Origin: Candidatus Epulonipiscium sp.
GTDB taxonomy: Bacteria; Bacillota; Clostridia; Lachnospirales; Defluviitaleaceae
DNA length: 42,806 bases
Direction of reading: 5' to 3'
Assembly (NCBI GenBank): GCA_012518815.1
Contig: JAAYRK010000073.1
Location: forward strand, 1-42,806
Every line of letters begins with the position of its first letter. Position 1 is the stretch's first letter. The position numbers and the translations under genes were made by a program. Positions 26,380-35,744 of the stretch are shown one piece after another. The notes beneath the pieces are model-generated. The model made no database searches. It was not told where the DNA came from and was given only the letters and a program-made list of their open reading frames with translations.

Positions 26380-28011
26380 TTATTTTTGTTCTTTTGTTTT
26401 ATAAAAATCTTTATAAAACTTTACAAATTCATCTGGTAATAATGGCTTGCTAAAGTAATATCCTTGAAGTTCATCGCAACCGAACTCTTTTAAATAGTTG
26501 ACTTGCTCTTCTGTTTCTACACCTTCAGCAACAACCTTTTTATTTAATACGTGAGAATAGTCTATTACTTTTCTAATTAGTTCTCTATCTTCTATATGTT
26601 CCATTTTATCAATAAAAAACTTATCAATTTTTAAAATATCATAAGGAATTGTTCCAATCATCATCAATGAGTTATAGCCTGTTCCAAAATCATCGATAGA
26701 TATCTTATATCCCAATTTTCTTAGATATTCTAGTCTTTTATTAATTTTTTCACTTTCTTTGTTTATTACTCTTTCAGTTATTTCTAATTCAATTCTTGAT
26801 CTATCAATGTTAGTACTGTCTATTATATTATGTGTCCATTCCATTAGCTTTCTATCAATAAGTTCATGAGCTGTTAAATTAATAGCACAACTTACAATTA
26901 TGTTTTCTTTTTCCCATTCTTTAATCTGATTTATGGCATTCTCTATTACATATTTAGATATTTCTTTAATAAAGCCAATTTTTTCAGCAACATCAATAAA
27001 TACCCCTGGACCTACTGGCTTTCTTTCGCCCCTATCCCATCTAAGTAGTACTTCAACACCTGTTATTTCATTTGTTATAACATTTATCTTAGGTTGATAT
27101 ACAAGATAGAATTCTTTATTAACTAAGGCATTATGTAACGAACCAGCAATTTCAAACATCTCTTTACGTTGTTTGTCTATCGTAATATCATAATAATAAA
27201 TTCCAGCTTCATTTGCTTCTCCTTGCTCGCTAGCAATTCTAGCCTTATTATATATCTCAATTGGAGTTTCATATCTCCCTGCATAGTTGTAAATACCTAC
27301 TTTTAGGGGCATTCTAACTTGAAATCCATCAATATTAACAGCAGTTGAATAATTATTTACTAATGAACTTATTGTATCAAAGTACCTGCAACCATCAGGC
27401 AATATTAAAATCAATTCATCATCACTTGAAGAATACATATAAATATCATCAAATTCATATTTTATATCTTCTATAAGTTGTTTAATTAATTTTTGAACAA
27501 GGTTATAATCTACATATTTTCCTATTCCTTCAATGTTTATTAACTTTAATGAAATAATGGTAAAGATATCACCACAATTAAGCATATCATTTAAGTCATA
27601 AAATAATTTTTTAGTATTATATAATCCTGTTATTTCACTAACAAATTCTTTGTCCTTTAAACATATATTTAACTGATGTACTTTTTCAAATAATCTACCT
27701 GTAAGATATCCAATAATCATAAGCAATATAGTCCTATGAATCCAGTTCATAGTATTTTGTTTTATCCCTGCAGCTACATCTAAAGGAATAAAACCTAATA
27801 AAACTCCAGATATTGCAGCAACAATTAATGCCTTATTAGCACCCCATAAATGAGCTGCTAGTATTATAGGTAAATAAATCAAATGCAAATAGGATTCTTT
27901 AGTTCCGTTAGTCATGTATACAATAATTAGTACTAATACTATAAGTATCGCTACAAGTACTACACCATATCTTTTTTCTTTAAGTATTACTTGGTCAAAC
28001 TTATTAATCAT
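26380..28011 (-). CDS. Membrane c-di-GMP phosphodiesterase (degenerate GGDEF + EAL)
   Basis: 543 residues. Residues about 15-105 form several membrane segments. The GGDEF domain (about 118-285) is degenerate: the signature position reads SSDDELILILP, so it should not make c-di-GMP. The EAL domain (about 290-535) is complete: EVLLRW (Glu ligand), INLTAHEL, ELEITERV, DDFGTGY, KIDKFFID and VVAEGVETEEQ. It should therefore hydrolyse c-di-GMP at the membrane, with the GGDEF part as a regulatory module. ATG 28011 follows AAGGGGGGTATTACCAA. Monocistronic. Confidence 0.87.
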   Translation of the reverse strand: MINKFDQVILKEKRYGVVLVAILIVLVLIIVYMTNGTKESYLHLIYLPIILAAHLWGANKALIVAAISGVLLGFIPLDVAAGIKQNTMNWIHRTILLMIIGYLTGRLFEKVHQLNICLKDKEFVSEITGLYNTKKLFYDLNDMLNCGDIFTIISLKLINIEGIGKYVDYNLVQKLIKQLIEDIKYEFDDIYMYSSSDDELILILPDGCRYFDTISSLVNNYSTAVNIDGFQVRMPLKVGIYNYAGRYETPIEIYNKARIASEQGEANEAGIYYYDITIDKQRKEMFEIAGSLHNALVNKEFYLVYQPKINVITNEITGVEVLLRWDRGERKPVGPGVFIDVAEKIGFIKEISKYVIENAINQIKEWEKENIIVSCAINLTAHELIDRKLMEWTHNIIDSTNIDRSRIELEITERVINKESEKINKRLEYLRKLGYKISIDDFGTGYNSLMMIGTIPYDILKIDKFFIDKMEHIEDRELIRKVIDYSHVLNKKVVAEGVETEEQVNYLKEFGCDELQGYYFSKPLLPDEFVKFYKDFYKTKEQK

Positions 28012-28524
28012 TTGGTAATACCCCCCTTATGGTTTTATTATGTCTCGCTTACTGTACTATTTATTGTACTGTTAAAAAACATCACTTCTTAAGTAGCATT
28101 TAAGCAATACTCCAGCATTTGATTTATAATAGTTTTGGGTTGATTATTACCATGTTTATAATTTGTCTATAAACCCTTTCTCTATTCTTTTATTAGTAAA
28201 AAATAATTATTTTTCTTTTACTTTTTTTAATCCTCAGTTAATTTATATCTTTTCTTTATTATACAATAATTCTAGAAGAATTGACATAATTCATAGAAAA
28301 AATGGGCCTTATTTGCTAGTTTTCGCATTAAATAATTATTATAGAATTTTTAAGAAAATTTAAAATTAAGCAAACTTGAGCATAAAAAACCGTCAAGCAA
28401 GAGACTAAACTCTAAGCTGACGGAACTAATGTCATTTTTCATTAGATCAACGAAAACCTTAACTTTTTTTAGTATGTTTTCAAAGTATTAATATTATTAT
28501 TTTCTTAATACATATATCCTCTCT
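28012..28524. other. AT-rich intergenic region with one terminator
   Basis: No reading frame here has a ribosome site and a protein-like composition; a 66-codon plus-strand frame at 28163 is Phe/Asn/Ile-rich and unconvincing. The only structure I see is the hairpin at 28390-28423. Confidence 0.6.
28390..28423 (-). terminator. Terminator after the Sel1 pseudogene
   Basis: CCGTCAGC (from 28423 on the minus strand) pairs with the arm at 28390-28398 with one bulged base; an inner GAG/CTC stem extends it and six T follow on the minus strand. Confidence 0.75.
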
Positions 28525-28890
28525 TTAACACGCTGTAAACAATTCCACCTGTAATACGTTCCAATACATCTCAGCTTCCAAATCTCGTTGTTCTGCTGCC
28601 TTTTGAAACCAAAACTTTGCTTTATCCATATCAACTTCACAGCCTTTTCCATAATAATAAGAATATCCTAGCATAAACTGTGAGTCTAGATGTGCTCTTT
28701 TTGCTGCTTATTTAATATATTCAACAGCATCAGAAATAGTACCATCAGCTTGTCCATGATATATACATGCACCATAATAATACAAAGTTTCTGGAAGTTT
28801 ATCTTTAACTAATTCCTCAAACATTTTAATTGCTTTTTCAATTTACCCTTCTTCATATAACTTTATTGCTTGTTCTAATTCTTTACTCAT
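28525..28890 (-). pseudogene. Sel1-repeat protein gene with two in-frame stops
   Basis: From ATG 28890 one frame runs 121 codons to TAA 28525 with two internal TAA: codon 16 (28843-28845) and codon 61 (28708-28710). The conceptual protein has Sel1/TPR-like repeats: ETLYYYGACIYHGQADG, then LDSQFMLGYSYYYGKGCEVD and AKFWFQKAAEQRDLEAEMY. At both stops a Gln (CAA) would suit the repeat (EEG-Q-IEKA and YIK-Q-AAKRA), so C-to-T changes are the simple explanation. The frame is otherwise intact, which suggests recent loss. Confidence 0.75.
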
Positions 28891-29025
28891 TTTTCACACA
28901 TTAAAATATTATTATTTTATTATCTTAATAAAAATTAAATATATTAATAATCTACATTAGATCAAATAATTTAAATCACAATTCATCAAAAAAATTCAAG
29001 TTTTTACACATCTATAATAACTACT

Positions 29026-29607
29026 TTAACTATAAGTTTCTATAAACACATCATTTTCTTTCCTAAATCGTCGTAATAAGTATATTAATTCTATAATATC
29101 TAAAACAAAGATTAACTGAAGACAAATATTTAAAAAAGCTACTCCTTGACTTAACTTATCTTTCTTTTTTAACTGAATTATAAATGCAATACTATAAGAT
29201 GAAGAGAAAAGAACTGCTAAGTATGTAAAAGAAACCATTATTATAATCATTATTGGTATTGGGCCGATAATAAATATTCCTCTGGAAGCTACAAATAATA
29301 TCATATTTAAAAAAGCACAATATATAAAATTAATTATAAAAAATGGAATTAATCCTCTCTTTGCGACCTTCATGTACTGCCTAAGTGTTGCTAAATCACC
29401 TCTACGATACAAGACTACTGCATTGCTTATACAAAGAATCCCAAATAAAAAGATAGCAATTATTGAAAAAATACCAAGCATTATATCAGCTAATAAAAAT
29501 ATATTTTGAATTTTAGAACCATAAAAAAGCATTAAAATAAGTATTAATGCAATAGCTGCAAAAATATTAATATAATAACTAATTTGTAAAGCCCTTATTC
29601 TTTTCAT
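29026..29607 (-). CDS. Multi-pass membrane protein, unknown function
   Basis: 193 residues from ATG 29607, five bases after AGGAAAGGGG; an earlier in-frame ATG at 29628 has no ribosome site. Five or so membrane segments are visible (near residues 7-27, 35-57, 83-105, 110-132 and 155-172), with RRGDLATLRQYMKVAKRG as a basic inner loop and a charged tail. I do not recognise the family. The gene downstream of the small protein at 29710-29919 and on the same strand, so the two may be co-transcribed. Confidence 0.6.
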   Translation of the reverse strand: MKRIRALQISYYINIFAAIALILILMLFYGSKIQNIFLLADIMLGIFSIIAIFLFGILCISNAVVLYRRGDLATLRQYMKVAKRGLIPFFIINFIYCAFLNMILFVASRGIFIIGPIPIMIIIMVSFTYLAVLFSSSYSIAFIIQLKKKDKLSQGVAFLNICLQLIFVLDIIELIYLLRRFRKENDVFIETYS

Positions 29608-29709
29608 AGTTACCCCTTTCCTAGACATTATAATTACCTAACTATTAAATAAGTTAATTTTTATCAATCATACCATACCCTACACTCTTTATTCATAACA
29701 AAGCTCCTT

Positions 29710-29919
29710 TTATTCATCAGTATTTTTACTATCTTTCCTAAGCAAAACAATTGTAATAAAGATAAATACTAGATTGCAAAAATTAATAACAAGAAATACC
29801 CAATTACTATTAGTTATACCGTGTATATTATTATAAATAGAATAAATACTTAATAATAAAACAATTATAGGTAAGATTATTACTAATAACAATAATTTAT
29901 TTTTGGAACTTTTCTTCAT
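29710..29919 (-). CDS. Small two-segment membrane protein
   Basis: 69 residues with two membrane segments (about 9-28 and 40-60) joined by NNIHGITNSNW and flanked by lysine-rich ends. ATG 29919 follows GGAGTGTTGAAAG. I do not recognise a family. Its size and shape recall short hydrophobic accessory proteins, but nothing ties it to a partner other than the membrane protein gene downstream. Confidence 0.55.
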   Translation of the reverse strand: MKKSSKNKLLLLVIILPIIVLLLSIYSIYNNIHGITNSNWVFLVINFCNLVFIFITIVLLRKDSKNTDE

Positions 29920-30048
29920 CTTTCAACACTCCATTTATATTTACAGATTATATGTGTTTTTTTAAAAACACTAACCAAATTATACCTTATTAAGAATTTC
30001 ATTCAATATAAATATTTATTAAATAATATATTTTTTAATAATAAATAA

Positions 30049-30071
30049 ACTCCTGTTAGATAGTCAGGAGT
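30049..30071 (-). terminator. Terminator after the ArsA-type gene
   Basis: ACTCCTG/CAGGAGT arms (30049-30055, 30065-30071), 19 bases past the stop at 30090. Confidence 0.75.
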
Positions 30072-30089
30072 CATTTAAAATATATATTA

Positions 30090-31247
30090 TTAAAAAATAA
30101 GCTTTAACATACCATCTTCATACTTTGCTGATTGAATTTCTTTATTTTTTAATTTATTGGGCAAAATAAATTTCCTTCTTTCGTTCTTTATTATAAGTGT
30201 AAGTTCTTCTCCCTTCTGCAGTAATTCCACATCATTTATATCAAAAAAAGGTAGTAGTATCCTGAAAACTTGTTTATTATCTTCAACTGCCTCGGAAAAT
30301 ATAGTGTTTCTAAATAGAATATTATAAGGGTCGGTATTGCCATATATTTTCTTAGATACTTCTTTTAGTAAATTAATAGTTCTTAGCTCATGTTTTTGAA
30401 GTTCCAGATAAAAGATTGGTATTCCTTTAAAACTATCTTTTATATCTTCAATTGCATCCTTTTGATTTTTAATCCATTTATAAAAATATCCTTCCAATGC
30501 TTCTTTAGGATAAAGCTTATTGACTATTATTGCATCAACATTGTAATTATACAAATGAAGATAAGAAAAATTTCTTTTTGTTTCTTTAATTACTATCTTT
30601 TCTGGTGTTGTTACAATGCGCATGCTAACTATATCTTTATTCCACATCAGTTCTCTAAGTCCGTCAATTTTAGCTACAAGATTTTCAATATCATCAAAAA
30701 CCACATCAGAAGGCATAGGTATTTTGGTAAGCTTCTCTATTGTAGGACCAACAAGTTTAGTTGCCTTCCTTTTCCAAGGAACTACACTCTCAATAAATTG
30801 CCCAAACATTTCTGGAAATTTAAGCAATGCCAAAGTTTCACCCATTGGTGCACAATCAACAATTAATACATCATATTTTCCTTCATCATATATTTCTTTT
30901 ATTTTAAATAGGGATATCAATTCTTCAAAACCTGGAAATACTAATAATTCTTCAGCTTCAAGACTTTCCTCGCTTTTAGAGGTCATCATTTTATACATAA
31001 AGTCTTTTAAGTTTCCCCATGCAAGTTCACACTCAGTGACAGCATCAACTTCCATGGCATCTAGATTTTCTGTTATATTCAATGGCTTAGGGCCTAATTT
31101 TGTATCTAAAGAATCTGAAAGGCTATGAGCTTGGTCTGTGCTCATAATAAGTACTTTTTTACCTTCTTTAGCTAACAAGCAAGCAGTTGCTGCAGCTATA
31201 CTGGTTTTTCCTACTCCGCCTTTTCCAGTATAAAGAATTATACGCAT
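30090..31247 (-). CDS. ArsA/Get3-family ATPase with HSP20-like C-terminal domain
   Basis: 385 residues from ATG 31247, behind AGGAGGTGAAAATA (a GTG at 31256 falls inside the ribosome site). Deviant Walker A GKGGVGKTS (about 7-15), STDQAHSLSDSLD as switch I and VDCAPMGETLALLKFP as switch II mark the ArsA/Get3 group. The final about 85 residues (FRILLPFFDINDVELLQKGE onward) are the beta-sandwich ArsA_HSP20 domain. No ArsB pump, ArsR or tail-anchored partner is nearby, so arsenite transport is unlikely; a client-handling or targeting role is inferred. It lies downstream of a second, broken ArsA gene. Confidence 0.85.
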   Translation of the reverse strand: MRIILYTGKGGVGKTSIAAATACLLAKEGKKVLIMSTDQAHSLSDSLDTKLGPKPLNITENLDAMEVDAVTECELAWGNLKDFMYKMMTSKSEESLEAEELLVFPGFEELISLFKIKEIYDEGKYDVLIVDCAPMGETLALLKFPEMFGQFIESVVPWKRKATKLVGPTIEKLTKIPMPSDVVFDDIENLVAKIDGLRELMWNKDIVSMRIVTTPEKIVIKETKRNFSYLHLYNYNVDAIIVNKLYPKEALEGYFYKWIKNQKDAIEDIKDSFKGIPIFYLELQKHELRTINLLKEVSKKIYGNTDPYNILFRNTIFSEAVEDNKQVFRILLPFFDINDVELLQKGEELTLIIKNERRKFILPNKLKNKEIQSAKYEDGMLKLIF

Positions 31248-31259
31248 TATTTTCACCTC

Positions 31260-31469
31260 CTATTCTATGTTTACCTGTTTTACAGCTGCTTTATTTTCTG
31301 TATGGAAATCATTGGCAAGTGAGTTCATAGCAAATTCCTTAATAATATCTAGACATTTATTTTATAACTTTTTAATTATACTTAAAAGTTTTTCTGGCAT
31401 TATTTCTTTTAATGCTTCATATTGTAGCTTTTTAGCCTACAAATTTTTTATAATAAATTCTTTATTCAT
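31260..31469 (-). pseudogene. Small ORF between the ArsA genes, two in-frame stops
   Basis: From ATG 31469 (MNKEFIIKNL), overlapping the end of the upstream ArsA gene, one frame runs 69 codons to TAG 31260 with a TAG at 31437-31439 and a TAA at 31362-31364. The text between reads as protein (KLQYEALKEIMPEKLLSIIK, then DIIKEFAMNSLANDF). Its tight fit between the two ArsA genes suggests a lost small operon member. Glu codons (GAG, GAA) would fit both stops. No family recognised. Confidence 0.55.
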
Positions 31470-32648
31470 TCTCATTATCCCTCTCTTCTTTAACAAATTG
31501 GATGTTAAGATAATCTTCCTCTAGCTTAGCCTCTGCCACTTGATAATTTCTAAGAGCATTAGGTAGGGGTATAGTTCTTTTAAAATTAGCTATACGAATA
31601 ATTATATCTTCACCATTTTCATGTAAAGTAATTTCCTTTTTATCCGCATTGGGAATAAAAAGCTTAAGAATATATCCCTTGGAATTTTTCTCATATAATT
31701 CGTTACTTTTCTTCTTCATAACCATTAGAATATTATCATCTTTAAGAACATCTTCGACGATACGTTCTAAAGCTTCTCTACCCGTTATTTCACTGTCATA
31801 CCATTTAACTTTAAATTTAGCTATATCATAAAAAACCATTTCTAGTTCCTTTATATATTTTTCTTGTATTTTAAACCATTCATTAAAAAAAGAAAGTTCT
31901 TGGTCTTTTGGGAGGACCCTGTTAATAAATACAGCATCAACATTATAATTATAAAGATTTAAATACATGTAATTTCTTTTTGTCTCCTTAACAACCATTT
32001 TTTCAGGAATAGTAACTAACCTTATACTTGATAATTCTTGATTTTTTAAAAGCTGTTGTAACTCAAAAAGTTGTATGTACAGTTTTTGAATATCATTTAT
32101 AGCCTTGTTGTTTGGTAAGTCAATTTTAAATAATTTATGAGAAACTGGACTTAAAAGTCTAACTGCTAGCTTGCCAATGGGAAAAAGCTTTTCCATATAC
32201 CATGCAAAAAGCTCAGGAAATTTTAATAAAGATAGTGTTTCACCTGTTGAAGCACAATCAACAATAATAACGTCATATTCACCTGTTTCATATATTTGTT
32301 TTATACGAAGAAGTGAAAAAAGCTCTTCAATTCCTGGCATCATCGCTAAGCTATCGGCAACTTCATTATTTTCTCCTGTATTCATCATTTGCCTAAAGGC
32401 TTTCATTTGATGAATAAAATTAGTCTCCATTTCATATTCAGGATCAATTTCTAAACCGTAAAGATTTTCATCTAATTTAGTAATATTCCTTCCTATTTGT
32501 TGATCAAATAAATCACTCAAATTATGTGCCATATCTAAACTAACAAGAAGTGTTTTTAGTCTAATTTTAGAAGCTTTTTTTGCGTGAGCAGCCGCTACAC
32601 TAGTTTTCCCGACTCCTCCCTTTCCTGTAAAATAATTATTCTTCCTAT
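31462..32648 (-). pseudogene. Second ArsA-family ATPase gene, broken 5' end
   Basis: The open part (stop 31462, first ATG 32532) starts MAHNLSDLFDQQIG, in the middle of the ArsA fold, and has no P-loop. The missing start is present in the DNA: IGRIII and then, in the next frame, TGKGGVGKTSVAAAHAKKAS leading into SLDMAHNL. The join needs one extra base in an A run at 32629-32632, and the expected start codon is ATA (32646-32648). So a one-base loss and a start change disabled it. The rest, including DCASTGETLSLLKFP and the HSP20-like end, is intact. An assembly error in the homopolymer could explain the shift. Confidence 0.78.
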
Positions 32649-32723
32649 AACATCTCTCCTTATAATATTATTACGATAATTCGCCCCTTGAATATTTCGC
32701 ATCTCGAAGTATTTATTATTTAT

Positions 32724-32749
32724 AAAACAGAACTATTTTGTTCTGCTTT
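32724..32749 (-). terminator. Terminator after the MarR gene
   Basis: CAGAAC/GTTCTG arms (32728-32733, 32740-32745) sit right at the MarR stop, with A/T-rich flanks that add pairs and a TTTTATAA tail on the minus strand. Confidence 0.55.
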
Positions 32750-33242
32750 ATTCGATAGTGATTTTTCTTACTCTAGCTTTCTGATTTCCTATATCTGCTT
32801 TAGTGGGTAACTCTTGATTAATTAGATTTATAAAATTATTAATAAGTTTTAATAATAATTTCTTTTCTTCTTTCGATATAGAATCCCATAACATATTGTA
32901 GTACTGGCTAATAATATTAAGACTATTAGTTATAAACTCTATTCCTGTAGGACTAATACTTACAGTAACTACTCTCTTATCAATTGTGTCTCTTTGCCTC
33001 TTAAGAACTCCTCTTTTCTCTAATCTGCCTATAACTCCTGTTAATGTATTAAGTGGAATAGAAAGATACTCTGCAATCTGGGACATGGTAGCTGTACCTT
33101 TTCTATATACAAATATCAAAGCAAATATTTCATTTTTAGAATAATCCATGAAAATATTATTCCATTGTTCTGGAACGAAAAGAGACCTAATTTTATCTAT
33201 GAATTCAAATATATATTCTTCAACGGCTGATATTTCTTTCAT
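32748..33242 (-). CDS. MarR-family regulator
   Basis: 164 residues. The winged helix is complete: GTATMSQIAEYLSIPLNTLT with VIGRLEKRGVLKRQRDTIDKRVVTVSIS as recognition helix and wing, near residues 50-100. N- and C-terminal helices form the dimer part. ATG 33242 follows AGGATGATAGT. It lies upstream of the broken ArsA gene, on the same strand but separated by a probable terminator. A dyad and a direct repeat upstream are candidate self-operators. Ligand unknown. Confidence 0.85.
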   Translation of the reverse strand: MKEISAVEEYIFEFIDKIRSLFVPEQWNNIFMDYSKNEIFALIFVYRKGTATMSQIAEYLSIPLNTLTGVIGRLEKRGVLKRQRDTIDKRVVTVSISPTGIEFITNSLNIISQYYNMLWDSISKEEKKLLLKLINNFINLINQELPTKADIGNQKARVRKITIE

Positions 33243-33263
33243 ACTATCATCCTATTCTATAAC

Positions 33264-33307
33264 TACTTCGAAGCTAGAAGTAATTTAGTTCTATCACCGA
33301 AGTAATT
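33264..33307. promoter_or_regulatory. Candidate MarR operator region
   Basis: TACTTC (33264-33269) and GAAGTA (33277-33282) form a dyad with a 7-base gap, and GAAGTAATT is repeated at 33277-33285 and 33299-33307. It lies 22-65 bases before the MarR start. Confidence 0.45.
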
Positions 33308-34067
33308 ATTTATCAAGATATGTTCCTCAACAAAGCTTTTCCTTGTCTAGAGAAGTAAAAGATATATGATACAGTCCCTTGAAAATTTCTCTAAATACTG
33401 CACTTTTCAAAATTACTAATAATTATTTTGTCAAGAAGGAATAATAAATTAGTTTTATAAAAAATAATTTATATAAAATAATAAATTAAATTATAAGTTT
33501 ATTCTTGCCCTATTACTATAATTGAATTAATTAGAAATAATATAATTTACTTTGTTATTGAAAAATCAAAAAAGTTAGTACTATAATTATTATAATCACT
33601 TCTTATTTATCAAATTTAAATTAACTTTTTAAATATAATTATATATAAATGAATAGTGCATAAATCTATAATAGTTTAGTCATTTAACATATATACTATT
33701 TGTAATAAAATCATAATTGATTATATAAATTATATAAATTTTTAATTAAAACGAAATCTTTTACAAAATAATAATTTTATTAGATTTGAGGGATTTAATT
33801 GATTGGAATATACTTTAGTGGAACGTATAACTCTAAATATTGCATAGAAAAGTTTTTACAAGAATATGATAAGACAGCAATAGCATATTCTATTGAAGAT
33901 TCAGTGGTCTCCACTTAAAAGTATCTGACAGCATAGCTAATATAAAAGTATTAAAAAGATCCATTAATGCAAACAAAAAACTTTTCTTTAAAGCTGAAGA
34001 AAAAATTAAAAAATCCGTAGCAAGCCATTACTTTATTAGGTAAACGGGTTATATGTCCAAATAAAAT
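33308..34067. other. Very AT-rich interval with one gene remnant
   Basis: Apart from the flavodoxin-like remnant at 33799-33918 and the decayed sequence after it, no protein-like frame or RNA structure is apparent. Confidence 0.55.
33799..33918 (+). pseudogene. Flavodoxin-like (EFR1-type) gene remnant
   Basis: A TTG start behind GAGGGATTTAA opens 39 codons: IGIYFSGTYNSKYCIEKFLQ, then EYDKTAIAYSIED. This resembles the start of flavodoxin-type proteins fused to ferredoxin (usual FSGTGNT flavin loop, here GTYNS). It stops at 33918. Scraps in other frames follow to about 34080 (FFKAEEKIKKSVASHYFIR; LLGKRVICP), with no ferredoxin cysteines. I read it as a deletion remnant. Confidence 0.5.
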
Positions 34068-34100
34068 AGATAAGTATCTGTAAAAAACAGATACTTATCT
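34068..34100 (-). terminator. Perfect hairpin at the end of the XRE gene
   Basis: Two perfect 14-base arms (34068-34081, 34087-34100) overlap the XRE stop codon at 34095, followed by TTTTATTT on the minus strand. Confidence 0.8.
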
Positions 34101-34670
34101 TATAAAGCAAATAAATCCAATGGCTATTGCTATAGTTAAAGATGCTGAAAGGATTGCTAATATAACTTTTTGATAAATTCTTTTCCCTTCTTCTCTAGCC
34201 TTTTCGATTTCATCTAAACTCTTGCCTTCCATAAAAGCATTAATTTCTTTAAATGTCTGAATATCATATTTCTTCTTTTGTTTTTCTACTGAAAGTGAAA
34301 AACATATAGAAATTACTGAGATTACAATCAAAATTGCTATTCCAAGATTTCCAAAAAAATAAATCAAAGGCATAGGTGTTATGATTTGTAGAAATAATAA
34401 AAATCCAAAAATACTAGATGACTTTTTAAATTTTTCTCTTTCAAACTGGCTAATCTCTTTTTTCATAATTTCAACATCTCCTTTGATTAAATTATCAATG
34501 GAGGTATTAAAAACTTCACTTAATAATAATAAACTATTTATATCAGGATAACTTTTATCATTTTCCCAGTTTGAGATAGTCTGTCTTGAAACAAAAATTT
34601 TTTCAGCCAATGCATCCTGGGATAAGGATAATTCCTTGCGATATTTTTTTATTTGTTTACCAAGTTCCAT
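34095..34670 (-). CDS. XRE-family regulator with C-terminal membrane segments
   Basis: 191 residues. The N-terminal helix-turn-helix is classic (LGKQIKKYRKELSLSQDALA, then FVSRQTISNWENDKSYPDI, about 3-42). After a linker come two membrane segments (about 85-125) and a third at the C-terminus (about 168-190). Such membrane-anchored XRE proteins are common in Firmicutes. ATG 34670 follows AAGGAGGTTAAAAA. Target and signal unknown. Monocistronic. Confidence 0.83.
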   Translation of the reverse strand: MELGKQIKKYRKELSLSQDALAEKIFVSRQTISNWENDKSYPDINSLLLLSEVFNTSIDNLIKGDVEIMKKEISQFEREKFKKSSSIFGFLLFLQIITPMPLIYFFGNLGIAILIVISVISICFSLSVEKQKKKYDIQTFKEINAFMEGKSLDEIEKAREEGKRIYQKVILAILSASLTIAIAIGFICFIR

Positions 34671-34861
34671 TTTTTAACCTCCTTGATTTTTAATCTAATC
34701 AAAGAAATATCTAAAATCTATCAAAAGCATTTGTCATTAAAAATATTTGTCTATTTTTTATTGTCAAAAGTCTTTTACAATCCCATTAATATAGCATTTT
34801 TCATATGTTCCTGGATTATTTATCTTCATATTTGATGTATTATATATTTTATACCAAAGTA

Positions 34862-35635
34862 TCATTCTTCCCAAATATATCCTGTCATGGTTAATGAACC
34901 AAGTTCACAGGATTTGTTAAAAACACTAACCTTGTCTTTTTTATCTGAAGCACCAAGGACATATAACAAAGGATAAAAATGATCCGGAGTTGGCACTGCA
35001 TGTTTTGCAGCACTAGACATTTCATTATATTTTAATATGTTATCATAATTTTTATTTATAATATTATCATAAATATAATCATCAAATTCATATGCCCAAT
35101 CAAATCCTTTGCTTCCCATATGCCAATCAACCAATCTTAAATTATGAACAACATTCCCTGTTCCCAAAATAAGAACTCCTTGTTTTCTTAAACTTTTTAA
35201 CTCTTGACCTATTTTATAATGAACTTCTGCTGGTGCATATGCATCAATACTAATTTGAAATACAGGGATATCTCTTTTAGGAAACATATGAACTAATACA
35301 GACCAAGTTCCATGGTCAATTCCCCAAGAATTATCATATTCTGTTTCTTTTGAAATTAACTCCTTAGCTAGCTTAGCAAAAGCTGGCGAGCCAGGTGAAT
35401 CATATACTATTTCATAAAGCTCTTTTGGAAAACCATACATATCATATATGGTTTTTAGTTTTTCTTCATTCATAATTTTTGTACCCTTGGTAAACCAATG
35501 AGCAGATATAGATATGATTAGTTCTGGTCTTGGTATCCTATTTGAAATTGCCTTCCAAGTCCTTGAATATTCATTGTCTTCAATTGCATTCATAGGGGAT
35601 CCGTGTCCTACAAAAACTACAGGCATTTTTGACAA
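34862..35635 (-). CDS. ygiD: YgiD-like extradiol dioxygenase (LigB family)
   Basis: 257 residues, full length for the YgiD/4,5-DOPA dioxygenase group. Metal ligand and active-site histidines are seen in FVGHGSPMNAI, ISAHWF, GIDHGTWSVLVHMFP and AVPTPDHFYPLLYVLGA. Members cleave catechol-type rings with O2 and zinc or iron. In an anaerobe the natural substrate is uncertain. The start at 35635 has no strong ribosome site (GGAATGTGAGCTATTTTGTC upstream). Monocistronic. Confidence 0.85.
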   Translation of the reverse strand: MSKMPVVFVGHGSPMNAIEDNEYSRTWKAISNRIPRPELIISISAHWFTKGTKIMNEEKLKTIYDMYGFPKELYEIVYDSPGSPAFAKLAKELISKETEYDNSWGIDHGTWSVLVHMFPKRDIPVFQISIDAYAPAEVHYKIGQELKSLRKQGVLILGTGNVVHNLRLVDWHMGSKGFDWAYEFDDYIYDNIINKNYDNILKYNEMSSAAKHAVPTPDHFYPLLYVLGASDKKDKVSVFNKSCELGSLTMTGYIWEE

Positions 35636-35744
35636 AATAGCTCACATTCCTTTCCTTTATAATATAAGCTTTTAAATAATATAATTATTTCCTTACAATA
35701 AAGAAAAGATACTTTTAAGGCTTTATTTGATGTTTTACTCTTAG

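Noticed and set aside
28163-28363. 66-codon plus-strand ORF
   Set aside because: No ribosome binding site, low-complexity Phe/Asn/Ile content, and no recognisable motif.
28525-28890. Stop-codon recoding in the Sel1 gene
   Set aside because: Other genes in the window use TAA as a normal stop, no recoding signal is seen, and neighbouring genes are also broken; simple decay is the better reading.
30090-32648. Arsenite efflux operon
   Set aside because: No ArsB, ArsC, ArsD or ArsR gene is adjacent, and the ATPases have a C-terminal HSP20-like domain not found in pump-type ArsA.
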